64,000 nucleotides of DNA from Bacteroidales bacterium (GTDB lineage: Bacteria > Bacteroidota > Bacteroidia > Bacteroidales > F082): assembly GCA_017439405.1 (NCBI GenBank), contig JAFSJF010000131.1:25233-89232 (forward strand), written 5' to 3'. Every line of letters begins with the position of its first letter. Position 1 is the first letter of the stretch. A program made the translations under genes and the position numbers. Below, piece after piece: positions 51,767 through 58,976 of the stretch. The notes under the pieces are model-generated. The model worked only from the letters and a program-made list of their open reading frames with translations, was not told the DNA's origin and made no database searches.

Positions 51767-53526
51767 TGAACTGTTTATCCGTCAATTCCATCTCCAAGTC
51801 GTTTGGAATCAAGACGTTGTTTTCAGATGTGACCTTCGGCATCGAGAAAGGAGACAAGACAGCCTTGATTGCCGCAAACGGATCGGGCAAATCGACCATG
51901 TTGAAGATTCTGGTGGGGAAGGAGTCGCCCGACACAGGGACAATCATCTATGCTAACGACTTGAAAATAGGCTATTTGGAGCAATTGCCCGTGTATCCCG
52001 CCGGCACATGCATTGCTGACTTGCTCGCCGATCTGGATGAGGAACAGCACCTGAAAGCTCGGCAATACCTGACCCGTTTTGCGTTGAATGACTTGGCGCA
52101 ATCCGTTGACGAGCTTTCGGGCGGACAGGTGAAACGGCTTGCTTTGGCCTTAGTCTTGCTCCATGACCCCGATTTCCTGATTCTTGACGAGCCTACCAAC
52201 CATTTGGATGTGGAAATGGTGGAATGGCTAGAAAAGTTCCTCACCCAGTCGAACATGACGCTGCTGATGGTCACTCACGACCGTTATTTCCTTGACCGTG
52301 TGTGCAATAAGATTTTCGAACTTTACCAGGGCGTGATGTACACCCACAACGGCAATTTCGACTATTATGTGCAAAAAAGTCGCGAACGCGAGGAGGTGAA
52401 ACGCACCACTGCCGAACGCAATAGCCAGTTGTTGAAACATGAATTGGAATGGATGCGCAGTACACCGCAAGCACGTACAGGCAAGGCTAAGAGTCGCATA
52501 GACGCCTTTTTCGATCTGAAAGAGCGCTCGAAATACCAGGAACAAGACTATCGCTTGGAATTTGGCCTGAATATGCAGCGTTTGGGTGGCAAGATATTGG
52601 AAATGAGCAATGTGTCGAAATCCTACGGCAACCTTTCCGTCCTTCGCGACTTCGACTATGTCTTCAAGCGTGGCGAGCGCATTGGTTTGATTGGGAAAAA
52701 CGGCGTGGGGAAATCGACATTCCTAAACTTGATTACCGGCCGGATTTTGCCCGATAGGGGACGTATAAAAACCGGAGAAACTGTAAGTTACGGTTATTAC
52801 CGACAGGAAGGCATCCAGTTTGATGAGGGCAAAAGCGTTATCGACACCTTGCGTGACATAGCCGAAGTTGTCAATTACGGCAAGGACAAGGTATATACCG
52901 CCGACCAGCTGTTGTCGCATTTCATGTTTCCCTACAAGATGCACCGACAGCCTGTTGCCTTGCTCAGTGGTGGCGAGAAACGCAGGCTTTACCTGCTCAC
53001 GGTTCTCGTCAGCAATCCCAATTTCCTCATCCTTGACGAGCCTACTAACGACTTGGATTTGTTGACTTTACAAAAGTTGGAGGACTTTCTGCAAGGCTAC
53101 AAAGGCTGTCTTTTGGTGGTTTCGCATGACCGTTTCTTTATGGATCAAGTAGTGGATCAACTCTTTGTGTTTCAAGGCGATGGCAATGTAAAGGGCTTCA
53201 TGGGCAACTACAGCCAATATAAGGACTATTTGGATGCCAAGCAACGCAAGGAACGCAAAGAAAAGTCGGCTGAAAGGAAAGAGGACCCCCGTCCCGTCAA
53301 ACAGCGTGAGAAAGTGAAACGCTCGTTCAAGGAACAGCGTGAGTATGAACAACTTGCCCAAGAGCTTGCTGACCTTGAATCCGAAAAACAAGGCATAGAG
53401 CTTTCCTTGAATTCCGAAACTGACTACCAAAAGCTTCATCAAATGGGCAACCGCTTGCAGGAAATCAAGAGCCTGTTGGACGAAAAGGAGATGCGATGGC
53501 TTGAATTGGACGAGATCGGAGGTTGA
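51766..53526 (+). CDS. ABC-F family ATPase (Uup-like)
   Basis: 586 residues from the ATG at 51766 (GTG at 51763 is possible). Two ABC domains without membrane helices: Walker A AANGSGKS and GKNGVGKS, signatures LSGGQ and LSGGE, Walker B FLILDEPTNHLD and FLILDEPTNDLD. The linker between domains (about 200-270) is charged, and the C-terminal ~80 residues form a coiled coil (EQREYEQLAQELADLESEK) as in Uup. ABC-F proteins act on the ribosome or, for Uup, on DNA/ribosome-linked events. It does not look like a dedicated antibiotic-protection member, though that cannot be excluded by eye. Confidence 0.92.
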   Translation: MNCLSVNSISKSFGIKTLFSDVTFGIEKGDKTALIAANGSGKSTMLKILVGKESPDTGTIIYANDLKIGYLEQLPVYPAGTCIADLLADLDEEQHLKARQYLTRFALNDLAQSVDELSGGQVKRLALALVLLHDPDFLILDEPTNHLDVEMVEWLEKFLTQSNMTLLMVTHDRYFLDRVCNKIFELYQGVMYTHNGNFDYYVQKSREREEVKRTTAERNSQLLKHELEWMRSTPQARTGKAKSRIDAFFDLKERSKYQEQDYRLEFGLNMQRLGGKILEMSNVSKSYGNLSVLRDFDYVFKRGERIGLIGKNGVGKSTFLNLITGRILPDRGRIKTGETVSYGYYRQEGIQFDEGKSVIDTLRDIAEVVNYGKDKVYTADQLLSHFMFPYKMHRQPVALLSGGEKRRLYLLTVLVSNPNFLILDEPTNDLDLLTLQKLEDFLQGYKGCLLVVSHDRFFMDQVVDQLFVFQGDGNVKGFMGNYSQYKDYLDAKQRKERKEKSAERKEDPRPVKQREKVKRSFKEQREYEQLAQELADLESEKQGIELSLNSETDYQKLHQMGNRLQEIKSLLDEKEMRWLELDEIGG

Positions 53527-53539
53527 GCAATCATTGCTA

Positions 53540-55774
53540 TCAGAATCCCACACTCACCCCAGCCATGAAATTGATTCCCGGCTGCTGCAAGTAGGCGCGG
53601 CTGTGGAAGTAATAATAGGTGGTCTCTGAGCTATAATCATCAACCCAGTCGCCGACCCAAGCGTTGAGGCGGTACTGGTGGTTGGTCAGGTTGTTGACGG
53701 CCAAGCTGAAGCGGATCTCTTGTCCGCCTTTGAGTTGCCATGCATAGCTGGCGCGCAGGTTGAGCAGGAAATAGGGGTCGAGGGCATAGACTTCGCGCGA
53801 GGTGTTGTCGCAGTATTGCTTGCCCACATACTTGCCGATGACTTGCAGCTTGGCACCGTTGAAAGGCTTGAAGGTGGCGATGGCGGCCCCCACGATTGAA
53901 GGCGAGAACGACAGGTTGGTGTTTTTCGTGTAGCTGACCATGACGCTGTCGCCGTCGTTGAAGTCGGTGAAGGTGTAGTCCAAGATCTTGTTTTGGCTCA
54001 GGGTGAGGTTCCCGTCGAGGCTGAACCACTTGGTGAAGCGGTAGCCGGCAGCCAGTTCCACGCCGATGCGGTACGACCTATCGACGTTCTCCATCAGCGC
54101 GTAGCCCGACGAACTGAGGTCGCCAGAAGGGGTGAGCTGGTCTTTGTAGAGCATGGCGTAGAGGTTGGCTTTCAGGGTGAAGTCGCTCTTTTCGAGGTCG
54201 TAGCCGAGCTCAAGGTCGAGCATGGTCTCAGGCCTGACGTCGTGGCCGTTCTCAATGGCATCCTTGATGTCGGATCGGGTAGGCTCGCGGTGGGTCAAGC
54301 CGGCCACGAAGAACAGCTTGCTGTACGGGCTGATAAGGTAGCGCGTGCCGAGTTTCGGGTTGAAAAACAGGTAGTTTTGGCGATAGTCGAGGCTGTCGAA
54401 GGTGTCGTCCATGCCTTTGAGCGTGTAGTTGACGTAGCGCAGTTGGATGTCGGCGTAGATGTTGTAGCTCGGCGTGATGTCGTAGGCCAATCTCAGGAAG
54501 GTGGTGTTGTCGTGCTTTTGGCCACGGTTGCGATACCATTCGTAGGGCGTTTTCTCGCTGATTTCCAGTGGGTGCGTTCCGTCAAGGCTCAAGTCGTCTT
54601 GTGCCCAGATGAGGTTGCCGAAGTGCCAGCCGTCGTAATAGAGATAGGTGTCGCCCAATGAGGCGCTGAAACGCTCGGTTTGGAAGGCCGCCGACAGCAC
54701 GCCCGTGTAGCCGTTGTTGTCCATCTTCTTGCGGTGGACGAAGTCGCTCTTCGAGGTGCCGCTGAGGCTTGTGAGGCCATAGTAGGAGCCGGGTTTCTTG
54801 TTGTCCTTGTATTGCTCGTAGTAGCCATCGCCGTGGGTGTAGTCGAAGGCGGCGTTCAAGGTCCAATGCTCGTCGGGGCGGAACGAATAATAGAGTTGGT
54901 AGTGGCGTTGGTTATAGTTATCTGTCTCATTGTCATAGTAATGCACCTTGCCGAACTCGTCGTAATAGGAGCCCACGCCGTTAAAGGTCGGGTCTTGGTC
55001 GAGGTCATCGGCGGAGGCGCCGTCCCAAGTGATGCCGGTGCGCTGGTGGCCCATGATGAACACGGCCTTCAGCAGCGAGCGTTTGCCGTACCAGCCGCCG
55101 TTGAGGAAGAGGCTCTGTTGGTCGGCCTTGCCGTTGCGCACGAAGCCGTCGCTGTTCAAGCCATTGTAGGCCAGGTCGAAGGAGAAACCGCTCTTGGTGC
55201 GGCCCGTGCCTGCCGTCACGCCAAATTGCTTGGTGTTGAACGATCCGTAGGACAAGTCGGCCTTGGCGTAGGGCTTGGGTGCCACGGTAAAGGTCTGCAA
55301 ATTCAAGGCACCGCCGATCGAGGCCGAACCGCCGCTTGATGCACCGATACCGCGCTGCAACTGAATGCTTTGCGCCATGCCGCCGAGGTTGGGGATGTTG
55401 TACCAAAACACCGACTGGCTCTCAGGGTCGTTGAGCGTGATGCCGTTGATGTTCACATTGATGCGGGTCGCGTCAACGCCACGGATGCGGATGGCGGTGG
55501 CGCCCACCATGCCGTTTTCGCCGCTGACGACCACCGAAGGCTCCGATTCGAGCTGGTAGGGAAGGGATGGGATGAGACGAACCTCTTCCAACTGCTTGCG
55601 GCTCATCTCGGAAGTGGTGAGCGGCGTTTTCTTGTCCACATGAGAGCTGTTGATGACCACTTCGTTGAGCGTCACTGTGTCGAGCACTTGGCCGTTGACG
55701 GCGATGTTTTGTGCGCGGAGGCCTGTCGTCAGCATCGTGGCGAAGGCGAGGAGAAGATGTTGTTTTTTGAGCAT
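53540..55774 (-). CDS. TonB-dependent receptor under TPP-riboswitch control (probable thiamine uptake)
   Basis: 744 residues. Signal peptide LKKQHLLLAFATMLTTGLRAQ; a plug (TLNEVVINSSHVDKKTPLTTSEMSRKQLEEVRLIPSLPYQLESEPSVVVSGENGMVGATAIRIRG); and a barrel ending PGINFMAGVSVGF. There is no carboxypeptidase-like N-terminal domain, unlike SusC or Oar types. The upstream TPP riboswitch is the main evidence for substrate: thiamine-regulated outer-membrane receptors of Bacteroidetes are known to be preceded by this element. It should bring thiamine or a precursor through the outer membrane, powered by TonB. No inner-membrane thiamine transporter is adjacent. Stop codon converges with the ABC-F gene. 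Confidence 0.9.
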   Translation of the reverse strand: MLKKQHLLLAFATMLTTGLRAQNIAVNGQVLDTVTLNEVVINSSHVDKKTPLTTSEMSRKQLEEVRLIPSLPYQLESEPSVVVSGENGMVGATAIRIRGVDATRINVNINGITLNDPESQSVFWYNIPNLGGMAQSIQLQRGIGASSGGSASIGGALNLQTFTVAPKPYAKADLSYGSFNTKQFGVTAGTGRTKSGFSFDLAYNGLNSDGFVRNGKADQQSLFLNGGWYGKRSLLKAVFIMGHQRTGITWDGASADDLDQDPTFNGVGSYYDEFGKVHYYDNETDNYNQRHYQLYYSFRPDEHWTLNAAFDYTHGDGYYEQYKDNKKPGSYYGLTSLSGTSKSDFVHRKKMDNNGYTGVLSAAFQTERFSASLGDTYLYYDGWHFGNLIWAQDDLSLDGTHPLEISEKTPYEWYRNRGQKHDNTTFLRLAYDITPSYNIYADIQLRYVNYTLKGMDDTFDSLDYRQNYLFFNPKLGTRYLISPYSKLFFVAGLTHREPTRSDIKDAIENGHDVRPETMLDLELGYDLEKSDFTLKANLYAMLYKDQLTPSGDLSSSGYALMENVDRSYRIGVELAAGYRFTKWFSLDGNLTLSQNKILDYTFTDFNDGDSVMVSYTKNTNLSFSPSIVGAAIATFKPFNGAKLQVIGKYVGKQYCDNTSREVYALDPYFLLNLRASYAWQLKGGQEIRFSLAVNNLTNHQYRLNAWVGDWVDDYSSETTYYYFHSRAYLQQPGINFMAGVSVGF

Positions 55775-55829
55775 AACTCGTTGATTTAAAGATTAATAAT
55801 TCATTAAATCAATAGAGGAATGATGAGGA

Positions 55830-55923
55830 ACTCGATTCCCTGCGCCGGCATTACCCGTATCAGGTTCAAAGGGTTTGATCTCAGCCTGTCTTTCAATCCG
55901 CTTGCGCGGATAAGGCACCCCTA
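55830..55923 (-). promoter_or_regulatory. TPP (THI-box) riboswitch
   Basis: On the minus strand: GGGGTGCC (55914-55921), a variable hairpin, GGCTGAGATCAAACCCTTTG, then GAACCTGATACGGGTAATGC and CGGCGCAGGGAA. These are the invariant P2/J and P4/P5 segments of the TPP aptamer. No T-run terminator lies between it and the ATG at 55774, so control is more likely at translation initiation. The transcript starts almost at its 5' edge. Confidence 0.95.
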
Positions 55924-55933
55924 ATTGACGCGG

Positions 55934-55941
55934 CAAAGATA
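55934..55941 (-). promoter_or_regulatory. -7 element of the TPP-riboswitch transcript
   Basis: TATCTTTG on the minus strand, ending 11 bases before the aptamer. Position fits transcription starting just before the riboswitch. Confidence 0.65.
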
Positions 55942-55961
55942 AGGATTTTTTCTTTTCTCGC

Positions 55962-56050
55962 TTGCCTTTCCTGAAAATTGCTTGTTTTGCCCAAGGATGC
56001 GACACAAAAGATATGGCTAAAGAAAGCGCATTCTTCGCTTTGTTCCTTAA
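55962..56050 (+). repeat. Degenerate copy (A) of the promoter-leader cassette
   Basis: Plus-strand TTG, ~17 bases, TTGTTTTG (decayed -7), then GCCC...ATGGC and AAAGCG-CATTCTT-CGCTTT followed by GTTCCTTA. It aligns with the copies at 58784, 61101 and 61821 but the -7 has lost its TA. No plus-strand gene follows; it lies after the stop of the minus-strand fic gene, where the hairpin might end fic transcripts. Confidence 0.6.
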
Positions 56051-56066
56051 AGGAAACCTTTGATAA

Positions 56067-57137
56067 TCACACAATTTTTGAATTAATGGCAAGGACATGC
56101 CACCGTCCGTCATCTCGCCTGTCCAAAAAGCCTTTCTTCCTCATCCCTTCAAGCATCTTTTGTATGGCCGAATAGTTGATTCCAAGTGATTGGGCCAATT
56201 CTTTGTAGGTCAAATGGGGATTGGCAGACATGAGGTTTAACATGCGGTTTCCTGTCTCGCTTCTGAACCTGATCATTTGCCCGTCGTACCACCAAGTGTC
56301 AACATTGGAGTTCTTAACAATGCCAATGTCGCATTGCAACTCTTCGCACACCGTCTTTCGGAAGAAAGCGAGAAACGAAGCTATCTTCCCTAAAGGAGCA
56401 TTGGCACCCTCTGAAGGAATTTTGCCCACTTTCTGGTCGGAACGATGCAAAGCTTCAAGGTATTCTGGTTTCTTGCGGTTACGTATGACTATCATCGGCC
56501 ATCCATGACGAGCCAAGGTGTAGTTCGCCATCAAGCGGGCAATCCGTCCGTTACCGTCCTCAAAAGGGTGGATGCGGATATATCGGTAATGGAATAGAGC
56601 AGCCAATTCCACGGGTGAGAGTTTCCCTTCCCTTTCAGCATCATTATACCAGTCCACAAGTTCTGTCATCAAAAGTGGAGTCTCCTCGGGAGATGCATAT
56701 TCGAATCGGTCTCCGTAGCGCGTGATGACGCTGTTAGGACGAGTCTTGTATTGTCCTGCATGGACAGTATAGCTGGTAGTGCCACCACTGGGCAGGTCAC
56801 GATAGACGGTGTAATCTTCGCGCAGCAAAACCTTATGCAACTGACGAATAAAGTTCTGAGTCAGAGGCATGTTCTTGTCCTGCACCACCTCTTTCACCAT
56901 CTCCACCCCTACCTGACTGGCTTTCATATCGACAAAATCCTTCAAGTCGCCCTCACCGCTCACCTTACCGAAAAGCAACAGCAACTCAGTCTGACCGTAA
57001 GTCAGCGTGTTGCCTTCAATGTGGTTGCTGTTAAAATTGTATTCTGTCGTGAACTTGTTCCGCAGCAATTCCTCTTGCTTCTTTGAAAGAGGTTGCAGCG
57101 ACATCCATTCATTGTATGATTCTTCCGGACTCATCAT
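56067..57137 (-). CDS. Fic-domain protein (AMPylase-like) with winged-helix C-terminus
   Basis: About 356 residues. I choose the ATG at 57135-57137 since AGAAAGG lies 6 bases upstream; a GTG at 57212 would run into the operator region. Residues 37-43 (SNHIEGN) are the autoinhibitory S/TxxxE(G/N)N motif with Glu41, N-terminal to the Fic core (class II). The active-site loop HPFEDGNGRIAR starts at His190 and is intact. The last ~60 residues are a winged helix (LTYKELAQSLGINYSAIQKMLEGMRKKGFLDRR). Fic proteins transfer AMP or other phosphates to protein hydroxyls. The DNA-binding end suggests autoregulation through the repeats at 57196-57289. Confidence 0.9.
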   Translation of the reverse strand: MMSPEESYNEWMSLQPLSKKQEELLRNKFTTEYNFNSNHIEGNTLTYGQTELLLLFGKVSGEGDLKDFVDMKASQVGVEMVKEVVQDKNMPLTQNFIRQLHKVLLREDYTVYRDLPSGGTTSYTVHAGQYKTRPNSVITRYGDRFEYASPEETPLLMTELVDWYNDAEREGKLSPVELAALFHYRYIRIHPFEDGNGRIARLMANYTLARHGWPMIVIRNRKKPEYLEALHRSDQKVGKIPSEGANAPLGKIASFLAFFRKTVCEELQCDIGIVKNSNVDTWWYDGQMIRFRSETGNRMLNLMSANPHLTYKELAQSLGINYSAIQKMLEGMRKKGFLDRRDDGRWHVLAINSKIV

Positions 57138-57195
57138 TAATATCCTTTCTTCCTTATGTGTTTTGGCAAACGAATCTTTTATCTTTTTATTGTTT

Positions 57196-57289
57196 ACACC
57201 ACCATTTTTCACTGGTCACACACCACTATTTTCAATAAAAAATGAAAAATCCTGTTTGCACCACCTATTGAAATTGGTGTTACACCACC
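57196..57289. promoter_or_regulatory. Iterated ACACCACC operator upstream of fic
   Basis: Four copies of (A/G)CACCAC(C/T) at 57196, 57220, 57258 and 57282. The two inner steps of each pair are 24 bases apart, separated by 38. The last copy also forms GGTGT-T-ACACC with an inverted half-site at 57276. The array lies 60-150 bases upstream of the fic start and resembles cooperative repressor sites. Confidence 0.6.
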
Positions 57290-57403
57290 GTAACCTCTCG
57301 TAACAAACGCACAGCACATTCCATTAAAATGATAGTTCGCTAATTTATTGCAGCAAAAATAGAAAAATTTCCTCATATCCCCTTCCCCAATCCAAATTTT
57401 CCC

Positions 57404-57411
57404 TACTTTTG
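57404..57411 (+). promoter_or_regulatory. Promoter of the candidate structured RNA
   Basis: TACTTTTG in TTTTCCCTACTTTTG. The following leader, including TCTATGTAAAAAA, is shared with the promoter region at 60250. Confidence 0.5.
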
Positions 57412-57640
57412 TCATTCAACAACAAAACCCCAATCTATGTAAAAAACAGAAGACATCATATTGACATACACAAAATAGCGATTCGAAGCTGTTCTTGAAC
57501 TCCAATTTACCACTCGTCCTTTCGGGGACAACTCATCAAGAGCAAGTTTTCAATTTGCCGTTGTATTTGGCGTGGAAACTTGTTTGATGAGTGGGCGTGG
57601 TAACCCGGAGTTCAGGCAAGTGACATTTCCACGCTTTTTT
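57412..57640 (+). ncRNA. Candidate structured RNA with terminator (unassigned)
   Basis: A 567-base gap without a convincing gene holds a nested fold. P1: TGAACTCC (57496-57503) with GGAGTTCA (57607-57614). P2: TTACCAC (57507-57513) with GTGGTAA (57597-57603). P3: GTCCT-TTCG-GGGAC (57516-57529), a UUCG-type hairpin. P4: ACTCATCAA plus CAAGTTT (57531-57549) with AAACTTG plus TTGATGAGT (57576-57592). At the end TTTCCACGC (57626-57634) followed by six Ts can pair with GCGTGGAAA (57570-57578), which competes with P4, or its CCACGC with GCGTGG (57595-57600), which competes with P2. So a terminator exists whose arms are shared with the main fold. Either a free-standing RNA or a switch-like leader for the XRE gene at 57780. 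Not matched to a known family by eye. Confidence 0.5.
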
Positions 57641-57669
57641 CGTGCTGTTTTTGTGATGACAGACAAGCA

Positions 57670-57701
57670 CCGTAAATAATTTTGACAAAACCGTAAATAA
57701 T
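57670..57701. promoter_or_regulatory. Direct-repeat operator upstream of the XRE gene
   Basis: CCGTAAATAAT at 57670-57680 and again at 57691-57701, 21 bases apart, i.e. two helical turns on one DNA face. A TAATTTTG (57677-57684) overlaps the first copy. Likely binding sites for the downstream regulator. Confidence 0.5.
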
Positions 57702-57740
57702 AGCGACTGTAATCATAAAACAAAACCGCATCCATATCAA

Positions 57741-57748
57741 TACATTTG
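57741..57748 (+). promoter_or_regulatory. -7 element of the XRE gene
   Basis: TACATTTG, 32 bases before the ATG at 57780, just downstream of the direct repeats. Confidence 0.45.
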
Positions 57749-57779
57749 CCGCTTTAATACAAAATGAAGAAATCAGTTC

Positions 57780-58124
57780 ATGGCCAAACCACACAGAATA
57801 CACATCGGACAACTTATCAAAGAGGTATTTGACGAAAAAGGAATAAGCGTGACCGAGTTCGCCCGTCGCATCAATTATGCCAGGCCCAATGTGTATTCCA
57901 TTTTTGAGCGATACGATATTGGCGTGGAGCAACTCATCGACATTTCTGAAGCCTTGGGCCACAACTTCCTTGACGATGTCCAACTGAAAAGCGGCTTGGA
58001 ATCGCAGCTTACGACGCGCCAACTGAATGTGCATCTCAACTTTGAAGCGTTTTCGCCCGAAATGGCCGAGCGGATTTCCTTGTTGCTGAAGGAATTGGCG
58101 GAAACAGGAAACCATGTCGCATAA
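57780..58124 (+). CDS. XRE-family helix-turn-helix regulator
   Basis: 114 residues. The N-terminal ~60 residues form a helix-turn-helix (IGQLIKEVFDEKGISVTEFARRINYARPNVYSIFERYDIGVEQLIDISEALGHNF). The rest, with a run of helices (SPEMAERISLLLKELAETGN), may mediate dimerisation. Upstream direct repeats spaced by 21 bases suggest it controls its own promoter. No toxin or phage gene is directly linked; the broken DUF4160 gene follows. Confidence 0.85.
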   Translation: MAKPHRIHIGQLIKEVFDEKGISVTEFARRINYARPNVYSIFERYDIGVEQLIDISEALGHNFLDDVQLKSGLESQLTTRQLNVHLNFEAFSPEMAERISLLLKELAETGNHVA

Positions 58125-58156
58125 TGCAGCTTGCGGAGAAGTTTTTTTTGATTGTA

Positions 58157-58188
58157 TTTGCGACATAATTATAATTTATCTATTTTTG
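58157..58188 (+). promoter_or_regulatory. Promoter of the DUF4160-DUF2442 pair
   Basis: TTTG (58157-58160), 20 bases, TATTTTTG (58181-58188): consensus match, 22 bases before the DUF4160 start. Confidence 0.7.
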
Positions 58189-58210
58189 CACGCATATAAA
58201 CATTGTCATT

Positions 58211-58468
58211 ATGCCAACTATATCAGAGTTTTTCGGTATAAAAATCATACTAAGGTTCATCGACCACAACCCGCCTCATTTCCATGCCACCTATCAGAAC
58301 GACAAGGTTTCCATCTAAATTGAAAACGGCAAGGTGAAGGGCGAAATCTCGGAAAGGGCTTTGCGCCTCATTTTGGAATGGCTTGACTTGCACCGCGAAG
58401 AAATTAAAGAAGCCTGGGAGCAAGCCTCCAAAGGTGAAAACCCGAACAAAATCGAACCCTTAAAATAA
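58211..58468 (+). pseudogene. DUF4160 gene broken by an in-frame stop
   Basis: Translation from the ATG at 58211 gives MPTISEFFGIKIILRFIDHN, PPHFHATYQNDKVSI, then TAA at 58316-58318 (codon 36), then in the same frame IENGKVKGEISERALRLILEWLDLHREEIKEAW ... IEPLK and TAA at 58466. Both halves match DUF4160 (HNPPHFHA; RALRLxLEWxxLH), whose members are about 80-90 residues. A single-base change to TAA is the simplest cause; a sequencing error or readthrough is possible. No ATG restarts the second half. Confidence 0.8.
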
Positions 58469-58471
58469 AAT

Positions 58472-58720
58472 ATGGATATAATGTGGAAAGAAATTATCAG
58501 TGCAGAATACATTGGCGGGTACAAAATGTTCTTGTTGTTCAATGACGGGCAAAAACGCATCTTCGACTTTTTGCCCTTGATAAATCGTTATCCCGTATTC
58601 AAGCCCTTGCATGACTTGGATTTGTTCAAGGCGTTCACCATTACCGACACACTCGAATGGAACGACGGCAACATTGACATTGCGCCTGAATACATTTACG
58701 AAAACGGCGTGAAAGCCTAA
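58472..58720 (+). CDS. DUF2442-family small protein
   Basis: 82 residues (ATG at 58472 or 58481). IISAEYIGGYKMFLLFNDGQKRIFDFLPL and the ending TITDTLEWNDGNIDIAPEYIYENG match DUF2442, which is commonly coded beside DUF4160, in an arrangement that looks like a toxin-antitoxin or paired regulatory module. It starts 3 bases after the broken partner. Its product is intact although the partner is not. Confidence 0.85.
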   Translation: MDIMWKEIISAEYIGGYKMFLLFNDGQKRIFDFLPLINRYPVFKPLHDLDLFKAFTITDTLEWNDGNIDIAPEYIYENGVKA

Positions 58721-58783
58721 TTGTATTACACTCCCAATTCGCCACCCTGTGCATAGCGAATTTCAAATTGGAAACTGAGACAA

Positions 58784-58898
58784 ATTGTTGCAGTTTTTTG
58801 TTTTTCCCCTTGCATTTCCCAAAATTTGCCTATCTTTGCCCCGCCAAGCCAAGAGATTGGCCCGGCCAGAGAAAGCGCATTCTTCGCTTTGTTCCTCA
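58784..58898 (+). repeat. Promoter-leader cassette, copy B
   Basis: TTG (58810-58812), 18 bases, TATCTTTG (58831-58838), then CCCCGCCAA, a hairpin GCCAA-GAGA-TTGGC closed by GCC/GGC, then CAGAGAAAGCGCATTCTTCG and CTTTGTTCCTCA (hairpin AAAGCG/CGCTTT at 58872-58890). It shares the upstream TTGTTGCAGTTTTTTG with copy D. It should drive the DUF1016 gene at 58977. Confidence 0.8.
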
Positions 58899-58902
58899 CA
58901 AT

Positions 58903-58919
58903 AACGCATTTGATGCGTT
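58903..58919 (+). repeat. Hairpin in the DUF1016 leader
   Basis: AACGCA-TTTGA-TGCGTT, six perfect pairs with a 5-base loop, just after cassette B and about 60 bases before the ATG. No T-run follows. Confidence 0.5.
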
Positions 58920-58976
58920 TCGGCATAAATTTTCACGTTACAAAAAGAACATTTTATTCCCTAACAGCTTAGAAAT

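Noticed and set aside
57138-57212. GTG start at 57212 for the fic gene
   Set aside because: It would code through the ACACCACC repeats, whereas the ATG at 57137 has AGAAAGG just upstream and begins at the usual place before the Fic domain.
57412-57640. Retron msr/msd or tmRNA for the folded RNA
   Set aside because: No reverse transcriptase gene is near, and no tRNA-like ends or tag frame are visible.
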